Below are positions 24,101 through 36,612 of a stretch of DNA of 64,000 nt, in pieces. How positions within the stretch are numbered: position 1 is the first letter of the stretch; each line of letters starts with the position of its first letter. The notes beneath the pieces were generated by a model that had not been told where the DNA came from, ran no database searches, and saw only the letters and a list, made by a program, of their open reading frames with translations. The position numbers and the translations under genes are program-made. Source of the DNA: Hetaerina americana (taxonomy: Eukaryota; Arthropoda; Insecta; Odonata; Calopterygidae); the NCBI GenBank assembly GCA_022747635.1, contig JAKTNV010000011.1, forward strand, positions 16,467,975 through 16,531,974, given 5' to 3'.

Positions 24101-27100
24101 AGAAACACAGATGTAGATTTTTCAAACATAGAGAAACAAAAAAAGGACACTCACATATGTAGTTTTGATGTTTCGACGGCACGACCGTCGTCATCAGATG
24201 ATATACTCGTATAAGCGTTCTGCATACAATATTTATTTGAGTATAAATATTTCGGTCACATTGAAAAGTCGAACTCCATTTTTAAGAGTAGTGGGACGGC
24301 ACACTGGCCGATTCTCTATTTCAACCTGGATAACGCCAAGATCTGAAAGATGACTGTTTGTTATACGTTCTTACATCTCCAGGCTATCAAATGCTCCCGT
24401 AAACAAAGGTAAAGGGATGGAGAAGTGGCGAAGGCAGAGAAATCCAATTAGTTCAAGCATTTAGTCACGCAATTTCCCACCATTAGTAAATCTTGATCAA
24501 TTGCTCGCGTGAAAAAGCGAAGTACGGAGAATAACGAGAGCCAATGTCAGGAGATAAATGAGCTCGATCCCGACCTGCTTAAATAGGTAGCGGGAATCGC
24601 GACTCATTTATTTATTTAGTAGGGAAGACCGAAATGAATCGATTCAACGGAGAAGACGTTTTTAATCTTTACTTAAATGTTCTTGGAACCCGTTTCGCTT
24701 GATTGAAATTGAAACGAGAGAGCTATTCATTCCTCGAATTCGATTACTATCTTTGAAATAACTGCTTCTTCTCTACGACCTATTTTTAAATCTGCGCGAA
24801 ATGTTCCCGCCGGATTCGTGTTTACTTTCAAGGCATCTACGTTTGCGAGAAAGGATGTGCACGTCATGCAGAGAGAGAACTTGCCTGGAATACCTTAAAA
24901 TGTCCCCTATGATACCGGTTGCTTGCTAAGACCAACTAGGTAATAAAGATGCAATGATGGCTACGGAGCTATATAACGGAACTAGCGGATACAACTTCGT
25001 TTTTGCTTCATTCGCCTCCGCAATGGAAGAAACTCGAGAATCGTATTAAATTACCTTGCCTCTTTTAATCCTTTCCTCACATAAAGTTAAAAGTCACAGA
25101 AGCAGATTTATAGTAATTATCTGTTAGCTTTACAAACATGCTTTAACGGGTTGAAATCCGGAACTCTTCATAAAGCTTTGGATATTCTTGGCTTATCACA
25201 CTCTTTCCTCTTTTTTCCTCTACTTTAATTCATCATTCCCAAAGGATGCGGATAAATGGGTAAAAAGGGGTCATACAGTCAAAAAATATATACTAATATA
25301 ATACCGTAAGTGAAATATTGGCATATCGCAATTACAGAAACTTAGAAGAATCTTTAAGAAAGGTAAACAGCACGCTTTTAGAGTAAGAGGATATTAAGCA
25401 TATAAGAAAGATATATTGATGTATTAAAAATAGATATGTAATACTTCGTCTTACGTACATATATTTCTCCTTGGAACAAAACAACTTTTACTATATTTCC
25501 AGGCGATTGAACAGCTTTTTCTTTTAGTAGCTATTATAACGCACAAAGATGTGTAACGTATTTTCTGATGTTCCGCATCCAAGTACCATGAAATATTTTC
25601 AATAGTCCAACTCAACTTATAAATTCAAATCGACCCAATTTAAAAAAATACACAAATTCCATGTTTATCCATGACAGTAAGTTTCGACCAAATTCAAAGC
25701 AAATTTTCCTTTAAGTTAAAGTTATTCCACGCGGAAACTAAGCTAAAATACGAGAACCTTTCAAAATGAATTATTGCTCAAAGCCTGAATGGTGGTTGCT
25801 GGTTCTTCAAGTGCATTTTAAAGTCAAAAAACGACAACAGAACCGGACATGTAAATGTGCGTTCCGATATAAATATCCCGCAAGTTTAGTAGGAGTAGGA
25901 ACGTTACCCAAGGACTTCATAAGAACCTAATATGGGATGTTATGGAAATACAGGAATTCCACTGAAAAGCCGTTCCCTACGTCTGGCGTGCGAAATATTC
26001 TTATAAGCCTTGACAATAAATTTCAAAGGTAAAAGAAAATGCATGTCTTTGTTCCGTTTGATTACATTTCTCCTTTTTCTTTACATTAATAATGATAATA
26101 TTGATTAAGATTTGGCTAAGAGTAGTGGGACGTAATGACAGTAAGCAATTACTCTTCCAGACCATAGTACTACCGAGCTGCTCTGAACCAATTTTTTATT
26201 CCTATTATTATGTTCAAGTGTGAGGATAGTTTATTATTTAACATCTCCTTTAACGATTTCACATTTATTTTTGTAAGTTATCATCATTTCTTCACTTTAA
26301 CTTTTATTGTAGTCTTATCACCACTGCCCTCTTCAATTTCTAAGAAAAATCTTTGAATCCTCCATTAGGTAATCTTTTGATTCCCCCTCTTATTTCTGTA
26401 CCGTCTTACTGGTATGTGTTACTTCGAGTCGAGAATAAGTTTCAGTCACTCAGAATATGCAATATTCAGGTTTCTTCTTATTCCATTTATCCAGAGAATA
26501 CTTAAATCACTTAATCTTCACAAAACGTTAGTAATCACTATAGACGCAATCCATTTTTATCCTCGTAAATAAATAAATTCTTTGGAAGGAAGAGGTCCCC
26601 CTTCTCTCATTAAGTTGGAGTTTCAATAATAAGGCTTCCTGGGTGAAGATTTGGCTGAGGGAAAATACTCTTTGGTTCTCCGCCTGATGAATTGAGTTTA
26701 GCGGGATCTCGTTCGCGTAAGAAGCAATCTTTTTGAAGGGGAATAAACGGAGTCAGTGCACCGAGAGACAAGTTCATTAATCTAGCTGGCCTCATTGTTC
26801 ACTTGTTGAGTTGAGTAACGACCTGGGTTTCCTTCTTGCCATCCTCTCCTTCACAATCCAATTTTCCTCACCAACCTTCCTCATCTCCTACCTCCCTCAT
26901 ATTCCCTCCTCTCGTGCCTGCTTAATCATTGAAGGCTGACGGGATAAGGCGGTAAAGCAGATGGACCACATGTCACATGGTTGGAGACTTTAACGCACGA
27001 TTCAAAGGCGATTAAGACTACGTGTACAGTTAAATTACTGCCGGAGACTTCAACACTTGGCTCGGATGCACGAGCTCATCTTTCCCTCTGGAAAACATGC

Positions 27101-27540
27101 ACGTAACCCATCACCTACCGTAAATGTAAGTTCATGTGGTGGCTATGTCTCGACTTTTAAATACGATATTCCAGGTTTGATTGCCCCGGAGATGGAAAAA
27201 CTGAGAAGAGTGCGTTGGTGATGACTCGAATTCAATTTTCACATAGAAAACTTGTCCCAACACAATGTCCGTCGGGTGGGAAAATGAACTATCGAACACT
27301 TTGGCAGAGGAAAGTGAATTTCATTGGAAGATAAAATTAATGCCAACTCCTGGTCTACCTTCAATGTTCCTAAATTCGTAATTGGATCAAGATAATCGCG
27401 GATTGGTGTATTAAACGGTAAAGTGACTTCTGCAGCATGAAATTAAGAACAGAATCAATAAAGAGTGGTCAGTTCGTAGGGAATTTTCCTTTCTATGAGC
27501 ATTGCTCCTTTCCTCATAGATTTCCGACCGATCTTCTGAC
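24101..27540. other. AT-rich intergenic DNA
   Basis: A ttcgacggcacgaccgtcgtcatcag segment at about 24174-24199 resembles a motif common at the ends of interspersed repeats. Otherwise nothing supportable is seen. Confidence 0.4.
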
Positions 27541-28600
27541 TGCCCCCTCTCACCCTGACGGACGAGAGGGCACCAAATCAGTCCCGCTCGCTCCTCCATC
27601 CCGCAAATGCACTCCACCCTCAGGCATTCACTCTCGGAGCTATTCCTCGGAAGAGAAGCGAAGCAGGGTGCGACCGGTTGACGGATCTGGGATGGTCATA
27701 TATTTAGATATTCAGATTCCAAGAGGTGGCGGTGGTTGGAACAGGAAAGATGGCGTGAAGTGATGTGTCTGGGGATGAGATGCGTGAAGGGAAGGGCAGG
27801 GATGAGCTTGGATCGGCGCGGCGAATGGAGAGGGGATACATATGGGAGAAGGGTTGGGCGGGAGGGAGGGGATGGGAGGTCGGGACGAAAGGGCAGGGGT
27901 GATTGGAAGAGTGCGAAGGGTGGGGGAAGGGGAGTGGATTGGGGTGGTGGTGGCAAAAGGCGGGCAATTTGGAACTCGAGCGGGTTGGGATTCTAAGCGA
28001 GAAAACGAGGCGCGCAGCAAGGACAGCCGGAGACCTTGCCGTCCCTGCGGTTAAGAGCGGATTTTTGCCTCTCTTGTTGTTGTGTAATCGTGTCCACTCT
28101 TTTAACCAGCTGCCGTGCTCTCCTTTCTTCTTTTTCTTATTTTAAGCTCTAGCCATCATCACTCTCCTCCCCATCCGCTACTCTTCCCCGCTCTCCCACT
28201 ACCCCACCCCCCACCATCTCGAACCACTCCCAGCCGTCGGTTACAGATTTTGTACGTGGAGGCCACTCCCCCGGTCGACTCATACCTTCCCCCCCCCCAC
28301 ACACACCCTCCACTCTCATCGATCCGGTCGGGTTCGCTCGTCTTTTGTTTTGCGTGTTCCGCCCTCTCAGCGCAAGGCGCACCCCCCCCCCCCACCTCCC
28401 TCCTCTTCTAAGCCTTCTTGGACTCCCCCGCTCAAGAATTCTTCCCATCTCCCTCCCCATTGTCCGGAGCATTCCCAACCACCCGAATAAGGTTACCGGA
28501 TTCAGTTTAAAAATCCACACTACCACTCCTAGTCCATCCTCCCCTAACATCCCCCCCCTTATCACTCCCTCCTCAAAAGTATAGAGACGCGGAGCAGACG
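27541..28600. other. GC-rich block with purine-to-pyrimidine switch
   Basis: The plus strand is purine-rich (mostly G) from about 27720 to 28010 and pyrimidine-rich (mostly C) from about 28060 to 28590. The switch opens long opposing frames at 27696-28054 and 28115-28646. Their products are almost entirely Gly/Arg/Glu or Pro/Ser/His with no domain, so I do not call genes. Confidence 0.55.
27851..27871 (+). other. G-quadruplex-type motif
   Basis: Five runs of three to four G separated by loops of one or two bases (TT, C, A, A) form a canonical short-loop quadruplex pattern inside the purine-rich half of the block. Confidence 0.65.
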
Positions 28601-30409
28601 TTACTTCAACAAAAAAAGAAAGAATGTTTACACTCGCATCACGCACGCAAGTAAGTGCGCATTCAGTGCATCTCTCGAAGGAATTGAATTTATTAAATGT
28701 CTAGAAGACGGCTCATTAGTACGCTCAAGTGGTTGCCGTGTTACCGGTAAAGTGAAACAAATTTGTCCCAACACTTAATAAAAGTTTAAAAAAGGATTGA
28801 AAGTAAAGTACATGCTCAGATTTGTAAGCAGTTTGCTAACCAGGGCGACATTGGAGGAATTGAATCCTTCCTTGGCTAAGGATGTTGCTCCTGTGAAAAT
28901 GGCCGTGTTTTAGCGGTTCACGGCGAAAGATAATTAGTCATAGGGCGTAATGGTTTAATCGATAAAAATAATTGAGTACAAACCAAAGCATGCTAAGTAA
29001 TCATTCGCTTCAGCCTCATTATGGTAGAAACGTTCCGTTTGTAGCAGCTCGGAAGATGTTGACGATTTTACGTGCTCCAGGTAAAAAATGAGTCAACGGA
29101 TGTGCACATAGCTCCAGAATAAAAGTTAAGTTTGTTTCCAACTAGGAATTATCAAATATTACCTGAATAAATAAATTTCAGGAAGAGTCAACAATCATTT
29201 CACTTTTTAAGACCAGGGGAAACTAAGCGGGCGTGGCCTTAGCAAGCAGTAACCGAGTAGAAATAAAAATAGGTATAAAAACGAGTTTTCAGAGGAGAGA
29301 AATAAACAAAACAAGCGGAGAGGAATAGCATGAAGAAAAAGACGACCAAAAATAGTAATTCAGCATTTATTTGTGGCCAACTTGTATTCATTTCATTTCA
29401 AAGGCACCATTTTATGAAAATCTTGCCTGCCGTCTGCTGTTTTGGAATCAATGATTGTAAGTTGACCAATGCAATAATTGAGAACAATCTTCTAACAACG
29501 TTTTCGTTTTTCAGCAAAAAAGATTTATTTCGCGTGATTGCGATGAAGGCTATTCCCACGATTCCCGTCCTTCGACTTCCTTTTGTTTGTTCAAAGATTT
29601 GCATTCTCTTTCGTGCGCAAATAAGATTATTAAATCTCAAGATCTGAAAATCTTTCAATGCTGTCACAATTACCCAGGTCTGTTGGGTTTTATACTTGAT
29701 TTCTCGTATGGAATTCTCATATTGCGTGCTTTCTTTCTGTACCGAGAATGAAGCATCAAATTAGGTGCGATTACGAGAATTAACTTCAGGAGAAGACGCA
29801 AGTTTGAGGTGACTGCACACGAAAACAATAGTATAAAGGGGTACAACGGATTTTTTGTAGGTGAAAGCCAGTGAAAATAAATGTAAATTGCAGTTGTCAT
29901 AAAGGAAATTAGTAAGTTGCTGGCGAACCACTCAGATAAATTACTTTTTAGGTTCGTTAAGAAAGTCAGTAGCAGGAACCGTGTGTAGAATGTATTTGGA
30001 TATATTGTTTTCACATCGAATACGGTGGTTGTGCTTCAGCTCCAAAATGATAGTTGGCATTGACAAACTTTTGCCAGTTTTGAAATCAGTGGCCCAAATA
30101 TACTTAAGTATAGATCTAACGTTGTAGGCGCCAAATTGCTTATATCCCAGTTTAATAGTAATTAATAATAAAATTAATTTCACAATGATAAAACGAACTC
30201 AAAACATTCATTGAATTCCGTTAGAGATATTTCGAACATCTATTAGTGCTTTCGTTTCTTTCCGTTTTCGAAAAATGACATTGAAAATTATGCACTCCCG
30301 CATGAAGCGCTTATTCGTGGTCGTTGAGATGTGATGGATTATGAATGCGTCGTATGTTTTGTCCTGGACGCCTCTACTTTTCTAACGTGCTTTAATTATT
30401 ATTTTTATA
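28601..30409. other. AT-rich intergenic DNA, nothing seen
   Basis: Several frames of 80-115 codons occur on both strands around 29.3-30.2 kb. They have AT-biased residue content, no splice context and no recognisable motif. Confidence 0.4.
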
Positions 30410-30850
30410 GGTAATCTATCGGTTAAGGTAGGTTTTGGATGGGCACAAATACCAAAAAAATCTTTTGTTTCTCCTAACAAAACACAACCCTACATCCTAC
30501 TCTACAACCAGCCCCTATTCATCTCTGTGACTTTTCCTCCTGTTATCACGTCCAACATCCCTATCCTATTCCTGCTCCTTCCTCGTTTGCCCAACATTCT
30601 CCCCTCTATCACAGTCTTCAACATCCCCACTGCCGGTCAGTACAGTGGAATGCCTTCATCCACTTTTCGTGCCTCCATAGGATTTCTTCCAACAAACCCC
30701 TCTCTTCGCCCACCATACCAAGTACTTCCTCATTTGTTTTCTTCTCTTTCCATTTCACCTTCTCCATCCTTCTCCACGCTCACATTTCAAAAGCCTCCAA
30801 TCTACGCCTATCATTTTGCTTCAATGGTCATGTTTCCGCGTAAATGAAAT
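30410..30850 (-). mobile_element. LINE 3' fragment (family D), minus strand
   Basis: The segment starts with the family's 3' terminal block (aggtaggttttgga at 30428-30441) and continues with strings shared with the 51.07 kb copy, such as caacatccctatcctattcc, ttgcccaacattctcccctc and catttcaaaagcctcc. Read on the minus strand these encode the far C-terminal part of a reverse transcriptase. It is truncated at its 5' side near 30850. Confidence 0.7.
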
Positions 30851-32356
30851 GATGCGTACATAACTACGCATCATTTCAAAGTTTTTACGAGCCAAGAAGA
30901 CTGAAAAAATGTATCGCTATATTACACTTATCCCACAGTCTTTAGCTTCTCTCACGTCATAATAATTCTTTCCTGACTCTGAAATCAAACCCCCGTTTCC
31001 TGTGAGCGGTAAAAATCCTGATATTTGCAAAACTTTTCGTTTCATAGGTATCATGTGTCTGAATTTGTGTCTGTCTATATGTATTTATGTGTGTATATGC
31101 ATGTAATTATAAAGTTTATTCCTAATATAATATGTATACGACGATGGGTTAAATGGAAGAAAGAACCATTAAGTCTCAATTTCGCCCAAATAAAGACCTC
31201 TATCTATTTATCTATATGTATCGGAGTAAATGGTGACCATTATCGGTTCATTTCTCCGAAAGCAACCGTCTGCTCCTCAAGGTGCGAAAGTTGATCATGG
31301 ATGCCTTTGGACCAGAAATATATAAATGGACATGTTCCTGAATAGACACCCCGATAGCCCACTTCCTTCACAGCCGTACGAATCACGCGAGAGGAGAGGA
31401 AGGTCCTCGTTTCTTCCGCAAGTTCCCGTCTTGTACGTTTAAGTTGCATATCTTTAAGGATATTTTCATTCTAAAATCCGTCTGCGTAATTTCGTGGTAG
31501 TTATTCAGCAGATTACTTGCTGGTCGTCTTCGATTAATAATAAAAACCTTCGGCTTAATTTTATACGACTGGCAATCAGATATATGCTAAAAGGGAGACA
31601 GTTCCGATGACTAATGATTTTGCGTGATGACGCGAGACAATCTCTATGAAAAATCGGTGTCCAAACTGAAGGCTGTTCCGACAGGTGAGGGTGGAGCTCA
31701 CCTTTTATTACACCCTGTAAAATTCAGGCATGTAGGTCAGAAGAGACCGCATGTTTGAATGATTCTTTGTGCCGCCTTTTATTCCCATAAAGATCTACTG
31801 TTAAGAAAATTACGCCACTTGGATTTAGGCGGAAACGTCCAAAGACGTAATCCCGATTTTAATCGAGAAATCATCAGCGGAAAGTACTACCCTTAAAGTC
31901 CTTATTCCACCAAAACTGATCTTTATAAAGAGGGGAAGTGATGATTGCAAATCGAGATTTGACTTTAATTAGGTACCATTATTATTATTATTATCTCTTG
32001 CACATAACAGTCTGCTGATATGCGAATGTTCATTCTTGTAACATAATTTCATCTCATTATTAACACTTGGAAGAGCCACCAGCAATGACTTTTATGCATA
32101 TGCGTGGGCTTTTTGGTATTATTTTCCCTTCTATTGTCCAGACTCAGTTTCAACGGTGAATTTTTGGCATTTTATCAAATTGGCTAAGTCATATTACACC
32201 TTAGTGCAACTGAAAGTATATCTTGTGCATATTTTCGTTCGCTTTGACGAATATGGCACCTGTAATAGTTTTATTTTATTTTTAACTAGAAATCACAAAT
32301 ATTGTGGATGGGAAAACCTAATGACCTTTTGTTTTTTTCTCTCCCCTCTTCCTCAG
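30851..32356. other. Intergenic region and probable intron upstream of the secreted-protein exon
   Basis: A partial SINE family C copy lies at 31676-31800 (listed separately) and a short (ATT)n run at about 31977-31993. The last bases form a good 3' splice site (gtttttttctctcccctcttcctcag) ending at 32356, so a non-coding first exon of the following gene should lie somewhere upstream. I cannot place it. Confidence 0.45.
31676..31800 (-). repeat. SINE family C, partial minus-strand copy
   Basis: The ggtgagggtggagctcacc start and the following attcaggcatgtaggtcag..ttgtgccgcctttta order match the copies at 42.47 and 55.2 kb, with about half of the body deleted and no tRNA head. Confidence 0.5.
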
Positions 32357-32362
32357 GAAAGA

Positions 32363-33358
32363 ATGGCGGTCTCATGGTATCTCACCCTGCTGCTCACGGC
32401 CTTGGTATCCGCGGACGCCGACGCATATTACTTCGCCCCTAGCGCCGTCCGCTTCACCTCCCACAACCCATACACACTTCCGCAACCGCTGACCATCCTT
32501 CCGGAGCGACCTTTTGCCGCGGCGCCGTCCCTGAGCCCCACGCCACTCTACGTGGTTCCCGGAGGACTGATCAAAATCCTGGACCCGCACGCGCACCCCG
32601 ATCCCTCGAAAGTCACCCCCGGAGTCAGGGTCGTCCTCAGGCAGCCCCTCATCATCTCCTCCCCCCAGGCCACCATCTCCTTCCCGTCCGCCTTCACCGT
32701 CGACCATGAGCCGGGTGTCCGCATGCCCATGAACGTCGGAGCCCTCGTGGCACCCGTTCCCACCACGGCATCTTCCTACGCCATCCAGTACCCTATCACC
32801 GTCCGTGTTGTCTACGCCGTGGCCACACTCGAGCCCGCTACGGCCTACTACCAGCCGTACGCCCCATACGTCTTCCCTGACTACTTCTACCCCCACTACT
32901 CCTACCAGACCGCCCTGGCGCTGCCCAAGGAACCGTCCTACGCGACCGCGAAGCCCGAAACTGCCGTCTCGACCCCACACCCCGACCTCACCGACGCTGT
33001 CCCCATCCAGCAGCCGGTGACGGACGCGGAACAGGATAAGCCAGGTGCACCCCCCGCCGGGAGCCCCCAGCTCATCACCGTCCTCGACTTTCCCAGTGCC
33101 GTCGCTAGCCCGGGGTCCCTCTTCTTCCAGCCGCCCCTGACCGGGGAAGAGCTCGGAAACCGAGAACCTCCTCAGGCAGTGGTGCCAGCGGGAATCGTCC
33201 AATCGGCGGCGCCCATCCCTAACCTGTCTGTCTTCGTCAACTCGAAGGAGTCCCAGTACCTCCAAGCCCTCAGGGAGGAGGCTCTGAAGGCCAAGACCCC
33301 CTTTAGGTCGCCGACATACGTCTTACGGGGCGACACCATCCAGGTCGAGGCTCTGTAG
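32363..33358 (+). CDS. Secreted Pro/Ala/Tyr-rich protein, possibly cuticular (unrecognised)
   Basis: A 331-residue protein follows a strong splice acceptor ending at 32356. The ATG at 32363 is six bases into the exon, and I reject the 69-codon upstream extension of the frame as intron. Residues 1-18 form a clear signal peptide (MAVSWYLTLLLTALVSAD). The mature part is rich in Pro, Ala, Tyr, Val and Thr. It has a Tyr-rich stretch around residues 168-194 (AYYQPYAPYVFPDYFYPHY), a Pro/Thr/Glu-rich middle, and a basic C-terminus with short repeats of PSAV/PSPL type. No chitin-binding Rebers-Riddiford motif, cysteines or other domain were found. Codon use is strongly GC-rich at third positions, unlike the flanks, which supports real coding. 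An extracellular matrix, cuticle or eggshell component is the natural guess, but function is inferred from composition only. The opposite-strand frame of 297 codons is its shadow. Confidence 0.8.
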   Translation: MAVSWYLTLLLTALVSADADAYYFAPSAVRFTSHNPYTLPQPLTILPERPFAAAPSLSPTPLYVVPGGLIKILDPHAHPDPSKVTPGVRVVLRQPLIISSPQATISFPSAFTVDHEPGVRMPMNVGALVAPVPTTASSYAIQYPITVRVVYAVATLEPATAYYQPYAPYVFPDYFYPHYSYQTALALPKEPSYATAKPETAVSTPHPDLTDAVPIQQPVTDAEQDKPGAPPAGSPQLITVLDFPSAVASPGSLFFQPPLTGEELGNREPPQAVVPAGIVQSAAPIPNLSVFVNSKESQYLQALREEALKAKTPFRSPTYVLRGDTIQVEAL

Positions 33359-35290
33359 GCGTCGGAAGGGCAGGACGTGCCGCCGCCACCTCGTGAAAGT
33401 GTTTGGATCGCACGGATACCGCGTGTCAAGAATGAAACCTTAGTGGTTTTGATTTTTTTCAAGAGATGAGTTCCTGGTGCCACTGTTTTTTCGTAAAAAA
33501 GGGCTTGGCCTACGGACATCACAGAGAGATGAAAGAGAGAGAGGGATAGGCATGGGACAATTTTTTTTGGACAGAGCTAAAGATTACAAAAGCCCGCGTG
33601 GAGAATATCTGGTTGAAGGGAGACCTTCAGGGGGGTCTCCGAAAGAAAATTATGGTCGCAGAGGGATGATGTTTTTGGGATGGCAAAAGCAAAATTTTGA
33701 CGACAAATTGAGGGCACAGTGAATGGCCTGATTTGCTAAAAAAATTGTCAGAATCCCCGGTGTAAATAATCAATCAAAGATCTTAAGTGGCCATTTCTCT
33801 CATTAATTTAAATACTCGCCCAGTCACATTACGCTCGGGATTGCGCACCGAATCGATGACAGCTGCATGAAGTAATTCTAAAAAAATTGAATGCACTAAT
33901 TATATACTTGGGATAAATCGATAAGAATGATCTGGAACGACGCAACCAAACGTTGCTGTCAATACGTTTGTTTCATTTATTTAAGTGCATGCAGTGTTGC
34001 ATAAATTCATTTACTTTTTCCTAATTAAACTTGTAAACACAAATAACAATGGGTTACCTGCTGTAAAATGCCATTCGGACGAAATTTTATTCCACCAGAT
34101 TTTTCCATGGACTCTTTTTGATTTCGTACATTTAGGTTAGGCGATTAAATGATTGGGCTATGTTGATGCTTCAATTTAGTCTAAATGTTTTGGAGCAAAC
34201 AGAGGAGAATGATGCTAAACGAAATCTTTAAGTTACACGGGAATGTGTTTTTGGTGCCAGTGATGTCAAAGTTACCATAAACATGCTATTATGTTCTTAC
34301 TCTGTTTTTGTATTTCCTTTATCTATAACATGTCTACTAATTTCTTTTAAAGATAATGTACCAACTTTCCGTATTTTGTACCTCCTTGCTGCATTGACAG
34401 TTTGTTGGTGAAATGGATATACATAACTATATGATTGATTTCGATTTGTATCGAAAATTCATTCTTCTTCTACAGTAATAAAATCGCTTACCTATTACTC
34501 ACTTATTTTGATTTCATATTTATACCCTTACAAAACATCATAATCCTTTTCTCTCAACATTTTGCCTCTAAATGAAACTGATAAACTCATTCAAGCGATC
34601 TGCATCTCTAAGATAAAAAGGATGAAGGAAAATAATGAAGTCATTCATGCTAAATTAAATGAAATTCTCTCCAAACCAATTTTTATCATCCCATTGAGTT
34701 TGGGATTGAACTGTCTCAAAAAGCCTTATATTTTTCTAAATTTATTACAGATTTGGTCAAAAATATAAACATTCCATGAAACAGAGAGAGAAAAGGGGCT
34801 ACCCTCAAGGTATGGTTTCAACAAACAGCAATAGGAGAGCATGGGAATATGACTTGGGGGGAAATACAGGCCAATTGAAATTGTAGGCTAGGAAAAAGAG
34901 CATACTGAAGTTATAAGCATCTCAGGAATGATTGCTACATTAGTCTCACCACAGGCTTAGGGGGTTCTTTAATAATCAAAGGAATTTCAAAGCAATTCAA
35001 TGAGATGGAGAACAAGAAGCAACAAAATATAACAGCCCAAAAATTCTCAATGGTATCACTGCAACCACCATCTGGTGTAGGCTGCTGGAGTGACGACAAA
35101 CTGTAGTCAACTAATCTGTGACTCACTTTGATGCAACAATTAGTAAGGATGAACAGAACAGAGGAAAATTTATGCCCGCTAATGTATGAAAAGTTAGAAG
35201 CAGCTCGCAGGGATTATGTTACGGACCAAGTGGATAGGATAAAAACATGGAGTTCTCAGTCCCTCAAATGCACACACCATGTTTCCTTTA
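33359..35290. other. 3' flank of the secreted-protein gene and AT-rich intergenic DNA
   Basis: The 3' untranslated region should begin at 33359; no convincing AATAAA lies within the first few hundred bases. Nothing else is supported. A minus-strand frame at 34935-35126 has no good splice partner. Confidence 0.4.
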
Positions 35291-35293
35291 CCT

Positions 35294-35342
35294 CTATTTG
35301 AAGAGCTCCTCAATGTCATCTTCCCCACAGTCCTTCCCAATT
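35294..35342 (-). CDS. Candidate terminal exon of an unrecognised minus-strand gene
   Basis: On the minus strand an acceptor (catgttttgacag) ends at 35343. The exon completes a split codon with one base, encodes IGKDCGEDDIEELFK and stops with TAG at 35296-35294. The acidic, helical-looking tail is typical of a protein C-terminus. Its phase matches the donor at 36612-36611 of the candidate exon 36709-36613 (two bases left over plus one here give Arg). No family is recognised and chance cannot be excluded for so short an exon. Confidence 0.35.
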
Positions 35343-35399
35343 CTGTCAAAACATGTAATTTGTACGTAGCTAACACTACCAGATATAATTTTTAGACCA

Positions 35400-36600
35400 G
35401 GAGGAAATCTAACAGTTCACAATTGATTCATTCAACTTTTTGCTGATAATTAATAGCTTACATAAGCAGATAATTTGACTTATCAAAGTTAAACCCAAGT
35501 ATGTACGTACATACATATATACACGATAAAGTATGCTCTTCAGCAATGACTCAAAGATATGAATAAACACTGGTTCAATATAAAACAAAACATTGAAACA
35601 CAAAGAAACGGGGGCTCACAAATAAGTTTCACATTTTGACAGGCAGATCATCATCCTCAGAATCTGTTCTGTTAAGCTCTGAGAATGATATCCTGGCCGC
35701 TGAAACGGCATTAGTTGTATTTTACACACCTAGATACACACATATACATATATATACATATAAAGTACAATATCCATAACTAAATAATAACTCATAGTTT
35801 CCACACTTCATTGGAGGTAAATGGCACAATGCATATATGCTGTACTATAGTCTAAATATACCGTTATGCTGCACTGTAGCATAACCATAACCATTCCAAC
35901 AATAAAAATGTTTGGAAAGTACTAAGTTCCTGATTTCATAAGGTCCTGACTGATTCCATAAAGCTAATATATTATCAAATGTATGCTATTAAACATCGGA
36001 AGCCATTGGGAAACATTCAATTATAAGGAATTCTAAATTAGCTATTTTCTGCAGATTCAATCACAGTAAATATTTCAAAATATGACACTATTTGAGGGCA
36101 ATTGCTAGTGAGTTGGTCAAATATCTAGGATTGGCATTAGCCTAATACAGTTTAATATGCTATTTGTTAGCTATTTCACTATTTCAATTTTCAGCAATTT
36201 CATACAAAAAACAATTCAAAAGACTCACTTCAATATCAAAATAAAAATTTGTCTTCTGCGCTAATAAATATTGAAAAATACATTTAATGGATTTATACTG
36301 TATTAAAAAAGAATTTTTAAACCCAATACCTGTTATGTTGAGATACAATTGCCTACAAGTTTCTTGATCATTTAAGTACTATCTAACTGCCTTTAAAGCC
36401 TAATAACAGAGCTACCATAATATGCTGGATATATGATTTTAAAATTAGCCACTACATCTGCCAAATTACCTAGGAAGGGAAGAGGAAAGGCAGCTATCGA
36501 ATAAGGATGCAGGGTTTTGCTATGACTTCCTTTGGCATAACAGATGGCATTATGGAATATTTGTTGAGATAGCAATTTTGCAGCAATGGAAAAATATCAT
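35400..36600. other. AT-rich DNA, possible intron
   Basis: Positions about 35630-35700 carry two inverted variants of a catcatcctcagaatctg/ctgagaatgatatcctgg motif of the kind found at repeat ends. No exon is supported. If the neighbouring minus-strand exons are real, this is intron. Confidence 0.3.
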
Positions 36601-36612
36601 AATCTTTCTTAC

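Noticed and set aside
27696..28646. Cluster of overlapping frames on both strands
   Set aside because: They arise from purine/pyrimidine strand bias and have only low-complexity content.
32156..32362. N-terminal extension of the secreted-protein frame (69 codons)
   Set aside because: It ends in a pyrimidine-rich tract and a consensus 3' splice site directly before the ATG, and its codon use is AT-biased unlike the rest. The signal peptide starts at the internal ATG.
32372..33265. 297-codon minus-strand frame
   Set aside because: It is the mirror of the GC-rich secreted-protein exon, with Gly/Arg/Val-rich noise and no splice context.
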